Of a stretch of 64,000 nt of DNA, positions 26,124-34,113 are shown piece after piece. The DNA is from Ghiorsea sp. (GTDB taxonomy: Bacteria > Pseudomonadota > Zetaproteobacteria > Mariprofundales > Mariprofundaceae): NCBI GenBank assembly GCA_027080505.1, contig JALWRX010000037.1, positions 1 through 64,000 on the forward strand, written 5' to 3'. Within the stretch, counting starts at the first letter, position 1; the number at the start of each line of letters is the position of its first letter. The notes under the pieces are model-generated. The model saw nothing but the letters and a program-made list of their open reading frames with translations. It was not told the DNA's origin and did not search any database. A program made the position numbers and the translations under genes.

Positions 26124-26929
26124 TTAATATTTTTCGGTTCGGTTTGCCCCAATGCTGGATAAAACACCAATTTGAACACACCATCATTGGCATCAAAATG
26201 TTTACCTGCATACATCACTTCACGCAAACTCTTTAAATCATCCGCATTGAAGTAAACCGCTGACACCAAGTGTTGTTTACCTTGAAGCAAACGATATAAC
26301 TGATGCTTAAAACGAATACCACCATTGGCACGGTTAACAATCGTGTAGTTTACCGCATATGGATGTTCATCTAGCTTGTAGGTTGCCGAAAGCGTATTGC
26401 TGTTTTTAGCTTTCAACACTACAGGACGAATCATCTGAAACCCCCACTTGGACACCAAGGTATCTTGGAAAAAGCGTTCTTGGGTTAAATCTTTGGTTTG
26501 TAAGTGCCCTTTTTTATGCCCAGACCACACAAACTGCACATCCACAGGTTCACCATCAATATCTACCTTAAAGCCAAATACACCCATTTGCTTCAGAAAT
26601 GCCAAACGATTTAAGGCAAAAAACAAATAACCAAGCTTATGTCCCTGCGCATCTTTAACCGTAATATCTAGATTGGTAGGATAGGAGCGGTTTGCCGCAA
26701 GTTTCTTATATTGCATATCCAAAACATAAGCCTTCCCTCCCTTACTTTTGAAGTTTACCTTAAGGTGAGTTTTTCCTTCACCAATGTCACTTATCGCAAG
26801 ACGCTCTTGCGTATTAAAAGCTGAGCCTTGAATATGTAGCGCAAAGGGATATGTAGCAGCATTAGCCAACTGGCTCCACAATACACCCACCAACAAAGGT
26901 AGTACCCATTTTATGTTCTCAAATTTCAT
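26120..26929 (-). CDS. DUF3108 exported protein
   Basis: 269 residues with a signal peptide (about 23 residues, ending SQLANA-A). The body is beta-rich (YPFALHIQGSAFNTQERLAI; GVFKLVFYPALGQ), as in DUF3108 periplasmic or outer-membrane-associated proteins of unknown role. ATG 26929 is preferred to the start 13 codons upstream because GAGGG lies 9 bases before it and a signal peptide then starts cleanly. It begins 5 bp after the TauE/SafE stop and overlaps the methyltransferase by 4 bp. Confidence 0.78.
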   Translation of the reverse strand: MKFENIKWVLPLLVGVLWSQLANAATYPFALHIQGSAFNTQERLAISDIGEGKTHLKVNFKSKGGKAYVLDMQYKKLAANRSYPTNLDITVKDAQGHKLGYLFFALNRLAFLKQMGVFGFKVDIDGEPVDVQFVWSGHKKGHLQTKDLTQERFFQDTLVSKWGFQMIRPVVLKAKNSNTLSATYKLDEHPYAVNYTIVNRANGGIRFKHQLYRLLQGKQHLVSAVYFNADDLKSLREVMYAGKHFDANDGVFKLVFYPALGQTEPKNIK

Positions 26930-26933
26930 GTTA

Positions 26934-27737
26934 TCAACCCTCAAATACTTCACGTAATAACATACCAATACCCATCACTAATACAAAATAACCAAATACA
27001 GGTTTAAGTTTATTGCCATCAAGATTACGACTTAAGCGCTCACCAATAAGTGCGCCAAAAATCGACAACCCTGTCACTTCAAATAATAAAATCCAGTCAA
27101 TATCCATACCTGATTGAATATCACCAATAAACCCTAAGATAGATTTAAAAGCAATAATCATTAACGATGTACCTACAGCCTCTTTCATGCCCAGACCTGC
27201 AAGCACCACTAGGGCAGGAATAATTAAAAACCCACCACCTGCCCCAACAAAACCTGTTACAGAACCTACGACCAAACCTTCAACAGCAATCAATGGTAAA
27301 TTCAGCTGTTTTTTCTCGCCAGCCACATCAATCTTTGAAGGTTTAATCATAGCATAAGCTGCCATAATCATAATCACTGAAAAGACAATCAATACCAACG
27401 CATCCTTACTCAAACTATAATCGCCAAAATTAGCGATATGCTCAGGAAGCGCAGGCATAAGTAGCAAACGCACGCTATACACACCAATAAAAGCAGGAAT
27501 AGCAAAAATAAAACCCATTTTAAAACGTATTAAATCCTTTTTATAATAAGAATATGCACCAAAAAGAGCTGTGATACCTACGATAAACAATGAATATGCT
27601 GTAGCTTCAGAAGCTGGCACACTCATTAAAAACACAAGGATAGGCACAGTCAATATCGAGCCGCCAGCACCAAATACGCCCAGTGTCATACCCATAAACA
27701 CAGCACTTATTAAGCCAAAAATCATCATTGTTTCCAT
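26934..27737 (-). CDS. TauE/SafE family permease
   Basis: 267-residue transporter with eight predicted helices and the duplicated motif: FGAGGSILTVPILVFLM near residue 22 and VGAGGGFLIIPALVVLAGLGMKEAVGTSL near 160. This subgroup (GAGGGFLxxPxL) often travels with rhodanese and persulfide dioxygenase genes and is thought to export sulfite or take up sulfur compounds. Those genes are indeed upstream on the same strand, separated by 323 bp. It probably heads a five-gene operon running to 24713. Confidence 0.9.
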   Translation of the reverse strand: METMMIFGLISAVFMGMTLGVFGAGGSILTVPILVFLMSVPASEATAYSLFIVGITALFGAYSYYKKDLIRFKMGFIFAIPAFIGVYSVRLLLMPALPEHIANFGDYSLSKDALVLIVFSVIMIMAAYAMIKPSKIDVAGEKKQLNLPLIAVEGLVVGSVTGFVGAGGGFLIIPALVVLAGLGMKEAVGTSLMIIAFKSILGFIGDIQSGMDIDWILLFEVTGLSIFGALIGERLSRNLDGNKLKPVFGYFVLVMGIGMLLREVFEG

Positions 27738-28060
27738 AGGTTTAATACTCTCACTATCAAATTATTTTTAAAAAACGAAAATCGCACGTTTTATATATCA
27801 AAAAAGGTATACTTTTTCACCAGTTACCACTTGTTTAAATGAATTTCTTTTGTAATCGCAATGATTGCTAAGCGCTGCTTAAAACAGTTTGATGGCTTTA
27901 GCAAACCATCAACGGTACTCAATCAATTAATACCCGTAATTACTCTACCAAGTAACTTTATGATTTATGCTTCTTTTTACCATTGTTGCTTAGAAAAACT
28001 TGAATAAACCATAAATTTACTTATTTAGAAATAGCTTAGTTCAAACCTCTCTTCGAGACC
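27738..28060. other. 323-bp gap between persulfide dioxygenase and TauE/SafE genes
   Basis: AT-rich, no ORF with coding character. It holds a stem-loop (27889-27912) able to end the sulfur-gene transcript, and the promoter region of the permease gene. A single half-site ATTGCTAA near 27855 resembles the ArsR-type operators at 29608 and 31278 but lacks the other half. Otherwise I see nothing. Confidence 0.5.
27889..27912 (-). terminator. Stem-loop after persulfide dioxygenase gene
   Basis: TTGATGG (27889-27895) pairs with CCATCAA (27906-27912) around a 10-base loop. On the minus strand CTGTTTT follows, a short T run. It lies about 150 bp beyond the dioxygenase stop. Confidence 0.45.
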
Positions 28061-28753
28061 TTAGCCTTGCCCTTCAATCAAACCACAAACTTGGTTTGCA
28101 GGTACTGCTTTTTGAATATGTTTAGGCATAGGTAAGTTTAAGTTGTTCATCAATTCGACAAAACCCTCTCGACCCAATTTTACCCGTGGATTTAATGCTT
28201 TTTCTTCTGCAATGGTAGACATCGTCATGCCTTTATAATCATGACCTGGATAAACTTCTTTTTCATCACCCAAAGGGTAAATCTTTTCAGTAATTGAGGT
28301 ATATAATGTATCCGCATCACCCGCTTGAAAATCAGTACGACCACAGCCGCGAATAAACAAAGCATCACCTGTAAACACTTTATCTTCACAAACAAATGTT
28401 AAGCAACCTGAAGTATGTCCAGGTGTTGTGATTACTTTTACTTCTAATTCACCCAGCTTAAGCACATCATTATCATTCAAATGAATATCAGCACAATCAA
28501 CATTTTCTGATGCTGCAACACCCGTTTTGCATCCTGTACGCTCTCGTAACATACCCGAACCCGTAATGTGATCGGCATGCACATGCGTATCTACCGCATA
28601 TTTCAATTTCAAACCAAGCTCTGCAATCAAAGCGGCATCGCGCTCAACTTTTTCTAGTACCGTATCAATAATCAACGCTTCTTTTGTGGCTTCATCTGCT
28701 ACAATATAAGTATAAGTCCATGTTGCCTCATCAAACAATTGTCTAAATATCAT
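28061..28753 (-). CDS. ETHE1-like persulfide dioxygenase
   Basis: 230-residue metallo-beta-lactamase-fold enzyme. DTHVHADHITGSG provides the metal-binding His/Asp, TTPGHTSGCLTF the next His, FTGDALFIRGCGRTDFQ the Asp, and YPGHDYKG the last His. FIRGCGRTDFQAG is the ETHE1-type signature distinguishing persulfide dioxygenases, which oxidise glutathione persulfide to sulfite, from glyoxalase II. It has only the catalytic domain, and the rhodaneses upstream would supply or consume the persulfide. AAGGAGATACA precedes the ATG. Confidence 0.92.
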   Translation of the reverse strand: MIFRQLFDEATWTYTYIVADEATKEALIIDTVLEKVERDAALIAELGLKLKYAVDTHVHADHITGSGMLRERTGCKTGVAASENVDCADIHLNDNDVLKLGELEVKVITTPGHTSGCLTFVCEDKVFTGDALFIRGCGRTDFQAGDADTLYTSITEKIYPLGDEKEVYPGHDYKGMTMSTIAEEKALNPRVKLGREGFVELMNNLNLPMPKHIQKAVPANQVCGLIEGQG

Positions 28754-28821
28754 GATGTATCTCCTTATATAATAAGCTTATTCACATAAAAGGCAATCTA
28801 CAAAGTAGGGATACCTTATCA

Positions 28822-29241
28822 TTATTTTTCTATGGGGTAACCTGCTGATTTCCAACCATTCATGCTATCAGGTAAGTTCTCCACATGAAAACCTGCTTTA
28901 GCTAACAAAGCAGATGCTTTTGCTGCGCGAACACCAGAACGACAATACACATAAAGCTGCTTATTTTTAGGCAACTCATTCATGCGCATGGCTATATCTG
29001 AAACAGGAATATTAATGGCACCAGGGATATGCCCAGCCTTATATTCTTTGGGCGTACGCACATCAACAAACACAAAAGGTATCTGCGTATTCTTACCTTG
29101 GCTCCAATGCTGATATGCATGGGTAATTGATGCATTTTCATAACCTTCTGGGGTTACTTCACCCATTCCACAAGCCATAGATTGTGTTGAAGATACTAGT
29201 ACCGCAACAAGTACGGCAAGCATTTGTTTTTTGATAACCAT
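28822..29241 (-). CDS. Exported rhodanese-domain sulfurtransferase
   Basis: 139 residues. A signal peptide covers the first 23 residues (SMA-C), with Cys24 directly after, so it may be periplasmic or lipid-anchored. The rhodanese domain has FVDVRTPKEYKAGHIPGAINIPV and active-site loop YCRSGVRA with Cys100. ATG 29241 gives a clean signal peptide; the frame extends 24 codons further without one. It starts 5 bp after the upstream rhodanese. It would move sulfane sulfur in the periplasm (inference from family). Confidence 0.85.
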   Translation of the reverse strand: MVIKKQMLAVLVAVLVSSTQSMACGMGEVTPEGYENASITHAYQHWSQGKNTQIPFVFVDVRTPKEYKAGHIPGAINIPVSDIAMRMNELPKNKQLYVYCRSGVRAAKASALLAKAGFHVENLPDSMNGWKSAGYPIEK

Positions 29242-29245
29242 GATT

Positions 29246-29557
29246 CTAACCTTGCATTGTTGGGTAGCCTGCTGCTTCCCACGCCATAATACCACCCATG
29301 ACATTAGTAACATGTTTATAGCCTTTTTGCATCAAGAATCTTTGTGCTTGCCCTGAGCGCGCACCAGATCTACAACTTAAATAAATATTAGCATCCTTAG
29401 GCAAATCCAAGGTATCAATTTTATCCAAGGGATGATTTTTCACCAAAACACAATCGGCTCGTAGTGCTGAAAATTCTTCTGGGGTTCGTACATCTACCCA
29501 ATAATCAAAATCACCTGTTTCTACAATATGGTGAAAATCTTGTACTGAAACTTCCAT
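29246..29557 (-). CDS. Cytosolic rhodanese-like sulfurtransferase
   Basis: 103-residue single-domain rhodanese, with WVDVRTPEEFSALRADC at the start and loop SCRSGARSG with Cys62 as the persulfide carrier. No signal or membrane segment, so cytosolic. The loop CRSGARSG differs from CRSGVRA and CESGVRA in its paralogues, suggesting a different donor or acceptor. It lies just downstream of a 38-bp palindromic region that contains a likely ArsR-type operator. Confidence 0.88.
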   Translation of the reverse strand: MEVSVQDFHHIVETGDFDYWVDVRTPEEFSALRADCVLVKNHPLDKIDTLDLPKDANIYLSCRSGARSGQAQRFLMQKGYKHVTNVMGGIMAWEAAGYPTMQG

Positions 29558-29598
29558 TCTATTAACTCCTTGCTTTCAAATTGAACGAAATTATACAA

Positions 29599-29636
29599 AA
29601 TATTATTACATTAGCTATTGCTAATGTAATAATATT
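29599..29636. promoter_or_regulatory. 17-bp inverted repeat with ArsR-type operator core
   Basis: Arms 29599-29615 and 29620-29636 are perfectly complementary around TATT. Its centre, 29608-29627, read on the minus strand is ACATTAGCAATAGCTAATGT, matching 17 of 20 bases of the site at 31278-31297 before the ArsR regulator. It can also fold as a terminator for the upstream rhodanese (T-rich downstream on the minus strand). It sits 42 bp before the 29557 start, a fitting operator place. Confidence 0.7.
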
Positions 29637-30024
29637 ACTTTTCTGTTGGTAAACCTGCTGAGCGCCACCCCCGCATACTAGCCTTCATGCTCTGGACATG
29701 GGTGTAACCATGGCTAACCAATAGTTCTGCGGCACGAGCCGCGCGAACGCCTGATTCACAGTATACAATAATCTTTTTATCTTTAGGAATTTCATTGAAG
29801 CGGCTGGCTAATGTTTGGACAGGAATAAGTTTAGCATGAGGAACATGTCCACTTTGGTATTCACCTGGTGTACGCACATCTAAAAATATGGTATTCTTAT
29901 CAGGCGTTTTTACCAACTGGTAAGCATCTTGCACAGAAATAATACTGTACCCTTTCGGCTCACCTTGGTCACAAGCTGATAAAAACAATGATAATAAAAA
30001 TACAATCAATAAACGATGTTTCAT
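29635..30024 (-). CDS. Rhodanese-domain lipoprotein
   Basis: 129 residues. Lipobox LSAC puts the acylated Cys at residue 18; Asp at +2 could favour inner-membrane retention by the E. coli rule. The rhodanese domain shows FLDVRTPGEYQSGHVPHA and active loop YCESGVRA with Cys89. Close paralogue of the gene at 28822 by arrangement (PVQTLASRFNEIPKDK), so local duplication is likely. Confidence 0.87.
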   Translation of the reverse strand: MKHRLLIVFLLSLFLSACDQGEPKGYSIISVQDAYQLVKTPDKNTIFLDVRTPGEYQSGHVPHAKLIPVQTLASRFNEIPKDKKIIVYCESGVRAARAAELLVSHGYTHVQSMKASMRGWRSAGLPTEK

Positions 30025-30297
30025 ATAATACTCCTATAACCTGATAAACATTAAACAACCCGCATCACATGACTAAACCATCATGTGGCATAGCCATTGA
30101 AGAAAAAGCAAGGTTTTCACAAAGCCTTAACGACTACCCCAATTCGACTTAATTAGACCAAGCCTTTCTAACCTTTGATCAACCAGCCAAACAGCTTTCG
30201 AAATAAACCCACATTCAATGACAATTTAGATTGATACGTGCAACACAATTAAAACTTTTCTTTTTTTGATACTTAAGTAAAAAGACTAACGAATGTG

Positions 30298-30696
30298 TTA
30301 TTTTCGTGGCAGTTGAGCCGCACACCAACTGCCAAAACCACCAGCAAAATTATAAACATCTTTATAACCTGCTTTTGCCGCTATACTTGCCGCCATTGAT
30401 GACCGCATACCCGAAGCACAGATTAAAATAAGTGGCTTATCTTTAGGTATTTTACTCAATTTTTGTTCAAACTCATTGAGCGGGATATGTATCGCATTAG
30501 CTGGGTGACCACCACGCCATTCACCCGTTGAACGCACATCAACCAATGTATGATTTTCATCAAAATCAGGGTAAGCCCCTGCTGTCATTTTTTTAATACC
30601 TAACATTTTTGGTTTTACCACCCGTGCATAAATCATCCAACTCATTATCGCAAAAGCAATAACAAGCGGTACGTTATTTTGAACCCATTCCATCAT
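30298..30696 (-). CDS. Membrane-anchored rhodanese
   Basis: 132 residues. One transmembrane helix (about residues 8-25, LVIAFAIMSWMIYARVV) precedes a rhodanese domain with LVDVRSTGEWRGGHPANAIHIP and loop ICASGMRSS with Cys93. ASGMRS loops occur in YgaP-like proteins; the DUF2892 membrane gene directly upstream completes the two halves of YgaP, here as separate genes. Two ATGs in a row begin it; the upstream gene's stop is adjacent. Confidence 0.87.
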   Translation of the reverse strand: MMEWVQNNVPLVIAFAIMSWMIYARVVKPKMLGIKKMTAGAYPDFDENHTLVDVRSTGEWRGGHPANAIHIPLNEFEQKLSKIPKDKPLILICASGMRSSMAASIAAKAGYKDVYNFAGGFGSWCAAQLPRK

Positions 30697-30912
30697 TTAA
30701 CAGCTCTTGCAAGCAGCTTCAGATTTCAAGCCTAGCTTTTTCAAGATAATCCCCATCAAGCACCATTGTGTAATACCTGATTGGAAAAGATTTGCACCTA
30801 CAAATAAAGTAAACCATAACCAAGTTGGTTCATTCAAGGGTGCACCAGACAAAAATACCGATAACATGATAAAAAATCCTGCTACAATATGAATAATACG
30901 TTCTACTGACAT
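30697..30912 (-). CDS. DUF2892 (YgaP-type) membrane protein
   Basis: 71 residues with two hydrophobic segments (about 6-22 and 30-60) and family signature RIIHIVAGFFIMLSVFLS and LFVGANLFQSGITQWCLMG. E. coli YgaP fuses this module to a rhodanese; here they are separate but adjacent. The C-terminal CKSC and a further Cys could carry a persulfide or metal. The stop abuts the rhodanese start. Confidence 0.87.
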   Translation of the reverse strand: MSVERIIHIVAGFFIMLSVFLSGAPLNEPTWLWFTLFVGANLFQSGITQWCLMGIILKKLGLKSEAACKSC

Positions 30913-30945
30913 TTCAATACTCCTTTTTGATAAAGTTAAATTGAT

Positions 30946-31263
30946 TCAATGACCACAAACATCGGGACAATAAATATTTTGTAATGCTTGCAGTAAAGTT
31001 TCAAACTGTGGGTTAGCAATGCTATAATATACTTGCTGCCCACGTTTTTCATGATTCAAAATGCCCATCATACGCATTTTTGATAAGTGTTGTGATAAGT
31101 TCGACTGCGAAGCTCCTGTGCGCTCAATCAAGTCATGGACACAAAGTGGACCATCCATTAAATGACATAACACAGATAAACGCACTTCATGCGCGATGGC
31201 TTTCAAACCTTCACTTGCTGTTTGTATTTGTTCTTTGGGTATCATTTCCATGAGCCGAAGCAT
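30946..31263 (-). CDS. ArsR-family regulator, BigR/SqrR-like
   Basis: 105-residue winged-helix repressor. Recognition helix is ASQSNLSQHLSKMRMMGIL, followed by the wing KRGQQVYYSI. Cysteines 33 (VLCHL) and 99 (IYC) are at the two places where BigR/SqrR use a Cys pair to sense persulfide by forming a polysulfide bridge; extra Cys at 41 and 103 are present. It heads the sulfur cluster and would repress it until sulfide or persulfide appears. Starts at 31263, 31251 and 31245 are all possible; none has a strong ribosome site. An operator lies at 31278. Confidence 0.87.
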   Translation of the reverse strand: MLRLMEMIPKEQIQTASEGLKAIAHEVRLSVLCHLMDGPLCVHDLIERTGASQSNLSQHLSKMRMMGILNHEKRGQQVYYSIANPQFETLLQALQNIYCPDVCGH

Positions 31264-31276
31264 AAACGCAGATTAT

Positions 31277-31298
31277 TATATTAGCAATAGGTAATATA
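31277..31298. promoter_or_regulatory. Candidate operator of the BigR/SqrR-like regulator
   Basis: TATATTA and TAATATA surround 8 bases. The 20-bp core ATATTAGCAATAGGTAATAT matches 17 of 20 bases of the site within the rhodanese cluster (29608-29627, minus strand). It lies 14 bp before the regulator's first start codon, where binding would give autorepression. Confidence 0.7.
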
Positions 31299-31570
31299 TT
31301 GGATGTAAATGTAGCATAGAAACGCCTAATTTTACACCAGTAATTTCCAGAAATGTTATATAATTATTTTTTTTACAACATAAGCACATAACAAAGTCAG
31401 TAGTGGATTCAAAAATACAAACGATACACCTTGTTGTTTGAGGTTTATTAAGAGATATGATTTAGGTAACAGGCCTTAAAAGCCACCTATTTTAAAACCC
31501 TTACACATGCTAAATATTGAGCAAAACAACCATTAAAACTTAAGAGAAAAAGCAACTTTTTTTTTCTTAA

Positions 31571-31599
31571 TTGCAGAATGCAACACAGGCTCCTATAGT
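31571..31599 (+). promoter_or_regulatory. Sigma-70-type promoter for ndk
   Basis: TTGCAG and TATAGT are separated by exactly 17 bases. The expected start is near 31606, about 52 bases before the ndk ATG. The 5' leader contains a short hairpin. Confidence 0.6.
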
Positions 31600-31657
31600 G
31601 CCGACCTTCATTAAATCAAAGCATACCGTTTTTATACGGTTTTCGAGGTAAAAAAGC

Positions 31658-32086
31658 ATGGCAGTTCAACGTACACTATCAATTATCAAACCTGATGCGG
31701 TCGCAAAAAATGTTATTGGTGACATTATTCGTCGCTTTGAAGAAAATGGTTTGTCTGTAATTGCAACAAAGATGATACATTTAAGCGCAGAGCAAGCAGG
31801 TCGTTTCTACGCTGTGCATGCAGAACGTCCGTTTTATAAAGATCTTTGCAGCTTTATGAGCTCTGGTCCAGTATTGGCTATGTGCCTAGAAGGTAAAAAT
31901 GCAGTCGCATTGAACCGCCAATTGATGGGGGCAACCAACCCAAAAGAAGCTGAAGAAGGTACAATTCGTGCTGATCACGCTGATTCTATTGATGCCAACG
32001 CTGTACATGGTTCTGACTCTGAAGAAAATGCAGCGATTGAAATCAACTTTTTCTTTTCAGACCTAGATATTAACAGCCGCCTTTAA
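31658..32086 (+). CDS. ndk: Nucleoside diphosphate kinase
   Basis: 142 residues, normal for bacterial Ndk (143). It moves the gamma-phosphate from ATP to NDPs through phospho-His117 in [18 protein letters not shown] begins the fold and AEEGTIRAD precedes the active site. GAGG lies upstream of the ATG and a clear promoter is present. lysS begins 4 bp after the stop. Confidence 0.97.
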   Translation: MAVQRTLSIIKPDAVAKNVIGDIIRRFEENGLSVIATKMIHLSAEQAGRFYAVHAERPFYKDLCSFMSSGPVLAMCLEGKNAVALNRQLMGATNPKEAEEGTIRADHADSIDANAVHGSDSEENAAIEINFFFSDLDINSRL

Positions 32087-32090
32087 GATT

Positions 32091-33623
32091 ATGGTTGAAC
32101 AGACTTCTGCTCCAGAAAAAGCAATCAAAACTGAAGCAACTATCCAGCAGCAACCTGAACAAGTTCGTGTGCGCCGTGAGAAGTTGGCAAACATGCGTAA
32201 GCAAGGTAATGCATACCCCAACACTTGGCGTAGCAACACCTCACTTTCCTCTATCCATGCTCAATATGGTGACTTGGATAAGGATAGTTTAGCTGAAAAA
32301 GCCATTGAAGTGACTGTTGCTGGTCGTTTGATGGCGCACCGGGTCATGGGTAAATCAAGCTTTGTAAAAATCCAAGATAAGGAAGCGGATATTCAGCTTT
32401 TCCTTAACCGGGATGCTTTGGGTGGTGCAGAAGTCTATAACCCAACAAAAAAATGGGATTTAGGTGACCTTATTGGTGCCAAAGGAACCTTGTTTTTTAC
32501 AAAAACTGGGGAACTATCAATTAAAGTCTCACATGTGGAGATGATTACCAAATGTTTGCGTCCTTTGCCTGATAAAATGCAAGGCTTAAGTGATGTTGAA
32601 ACACGTTATCGCCAACGTTATGTGGATTTAATTGTTACACCTGAATCACGCCATGTATTCCGTACTCGTTCACAAATCATTTCCTTGATTCGTCGTGGCT
32701 TAGAGGCGAAAGATTTCATGGAAGTAGAAACGCCCATGTTACAAACACAAGCAGGTGGTGCTGCTGCTCGTCCATTCATTACGCACCACAATGCATTAAA
32801 TATGGAGCTATTCCTAAGAATTGCACCTGAACTCTATTTAAAACGTTTACTTGTTGGTGGTTTGGAACGTGTTTTTGAAATCAACCGCAATTTCCGTAAC
32901 GAAGGGCTTGATGCAACACACAACCCTGAGTTCACCATGGTTGAGTTTTACCAAGCTTATGCAGATTTTAATGATGCTATGGATACAACAGAGTGCTTAA
33001 TTCGTGATGTTGCTCAAGGTGTTCATTGCAGCCAAGTTACTTGGGAAGGTGTTGATATTGATTTCAGTCAACCCTTTAAGCGTATTCGTTTGGATGAATC
33101 CGTATTTGAACACCGCCCTGATTTACGTGGACATGCCAATGACAAAGCTTTATTGGCAACTGTCTGCCTGCAAGAAATTCCTGACATTAAACCTTTAATT
33201 ACCTGGAAAGCTGGGCATTACTTGCTTGCATTATTTGAAGAGCTTGTTGAGCCAAAAATTACGCAACCTACTTTCATCACCCACTATCCTGTTGATGTGT
33301 CACCACTTGCACGTCGTAACAATGACGATGAAACCGTTACCGATAGGTTTGAATTGTTTGTAGCTGGTCGTGAAATTGCCAATGGTTTCTCAGAACTTAA
33401 TGACCCTGATGACCAACGCGGTCGTTTTGTAGCACAAGCACAAGCAAAAGCTGCAGGTGATGCTGAAGCCACTGACATTGATGAAGACTACCTTCGTGCC
33501 CTTGAGTATGGTATGCCGCCAGCGGCAGGCGTTGGCATTGGCGTAGATCGTTTGGTGATGATGTTAACAGGGCAACATTCTATTCGAGATGTTTTGTTAT
33601 TCCCACATATGCGTCCTGAGTAA
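32091..33623 (+). CDS. lysS: Lysyl-tRNA synthetase, class II
   Basis: 510 residues. An N-terminal OB-fold anticodon-binding domain (VTVAGRLMAHRVMGKSSFVKI) is followed by class II motifs: MEVETPMLQ (motif 1), FRNEGLDATHNPEFTMVEFYQAY (motif 2 area), and GVGIGVDRLVMMLTG (motif 3). E. coli LysS is 505. The start lies 4 bp after ndk with only a weak ribosome site. The first 30 residues are charged and poorly conserved. Confidence 0.97.
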   Translation: MVEQTSAPEKAIKTEATIQQQPEQVRVRREKLANMRKQGNAYPNTWRSNTSLSSIHAQYGDLDKDSLAEKAIEVTVAGRLMAHRVMGKSSFVKIQDKEADIQLFLNRDALGGAEVYNPTKKWDLGDLIGAKGTLFFTKTGELSIKVSHVEMITKCLRPLPDKMQGLSDVETRYRQRYVDLIVTPESRHVFRTRSQIISLIRRGLEAKDFMEVETPMLQTQAGGAAARPFITHHNALNMELFLRIAPELYLKRLLVGGLERVFEINRNFRNEGLDATHNPEFTMVEFYQAYADFNDAMDTTECLIRDVAQGVHCSQVTWEGVDIDFSQPFKRIRLDESVFEHRPDLRGHANDKALLATVCLQEIPDIKPLITWKAGHYLLALFEELVEPKITQPTFITHYPVDVSPLARRNNDDETVTDRFELFVAGREIANGFSELNDPDDQRGRFVAQAQAKAAGDAEATDIDEDYLRALEYGMPPAAGVGIGVDRLVMMLTGQHSIRDVLLFPHMRPE

Positions 33624-33642
33624 AAAACAAAAGAGGTTTTAT

Positions 33643-34113
33643 ATGTTTGCTGAGAAAATTATGGTGACCAATGTGATTACCGCACAAGAACATGAACTTG
33701 TAGGCGATGTACATACAAAAATGAACCGTGAAAAACTACGTATGCTACCTGTTATTGACAAACAAGGCATTGTTAAAGGCGTATTATCAACTTTTTCTAT
33801 CATGCAAAACATTATCCCTGAATATCTTATTAGCGGCGAACTCAATCAAATTTCTTATGCGCCAGACTTAGGCATTTTATGTAAGCGCTATGAAGAAGTC
33901 ATCAACAGCCCTATTTGTGATATGGTCGATACCTCCCCATTGCTCGTACATAAAGATGAGTCTCTTTTATCTGTAGCCGCTGCAATTGCATCACATGGTA
34001 AACATGAATATGCACTTGTGGTTGATGAAGATAAAAAGCTCTTGGGTATCATTTCAGCAGGAGACATTCTTAATCGCTTAAAACAAAAAAACAGCGAGGT
34101 GAATGATGCATAA
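33643..34113 (+). CDS. Two-CBS-domain protein
   Basis: 156 residues made of two CBS motifs (MVTNVITAQEHELVGDVHTKM...; VHKDESLLSVAAAIASHGKHE...LLGIISAGDIL), which form a Bateman module that binds adenine nucleotides. No other domain is present. ATG 33643 has AAGAGG 8 bases upstream; the open frame back to 33589 overlaps lysS and is rejected. It overlaps the antiporter gene by 11 bp, so it may regulate that transporter (inference). Confidence 0.88.
   Translation: MFAEKIMVTNVITAQEHELVGDVHTKMNREKLRMLPVIDKQGIVKGVLSTFSIMQNIIPEYLISGELNQISYAPDLGILCKRYEEVINSPICDMVDTSPLLVHKDESLLSVAAAIASHGKHEYALVVDEDKKLLGIISAGDILNRLKQKNSEVNDA

Larger units (their letters stand above)
31264..31657. other. 394-bp divergent regulatory region, arsR-like gene and ndk
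   Basis: Contains the ArsR-type operator (31277-31298), a good sigma-70 promoter for ndk (31571-31599), a leader hairpin ACCGT/ACGGT near 31626, and a bulged inverted repeat TAGGT/GGC...GCC/ACCTA at 31463-31489. The middle is AT-rich without ORFs. Confidence 0.55.
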
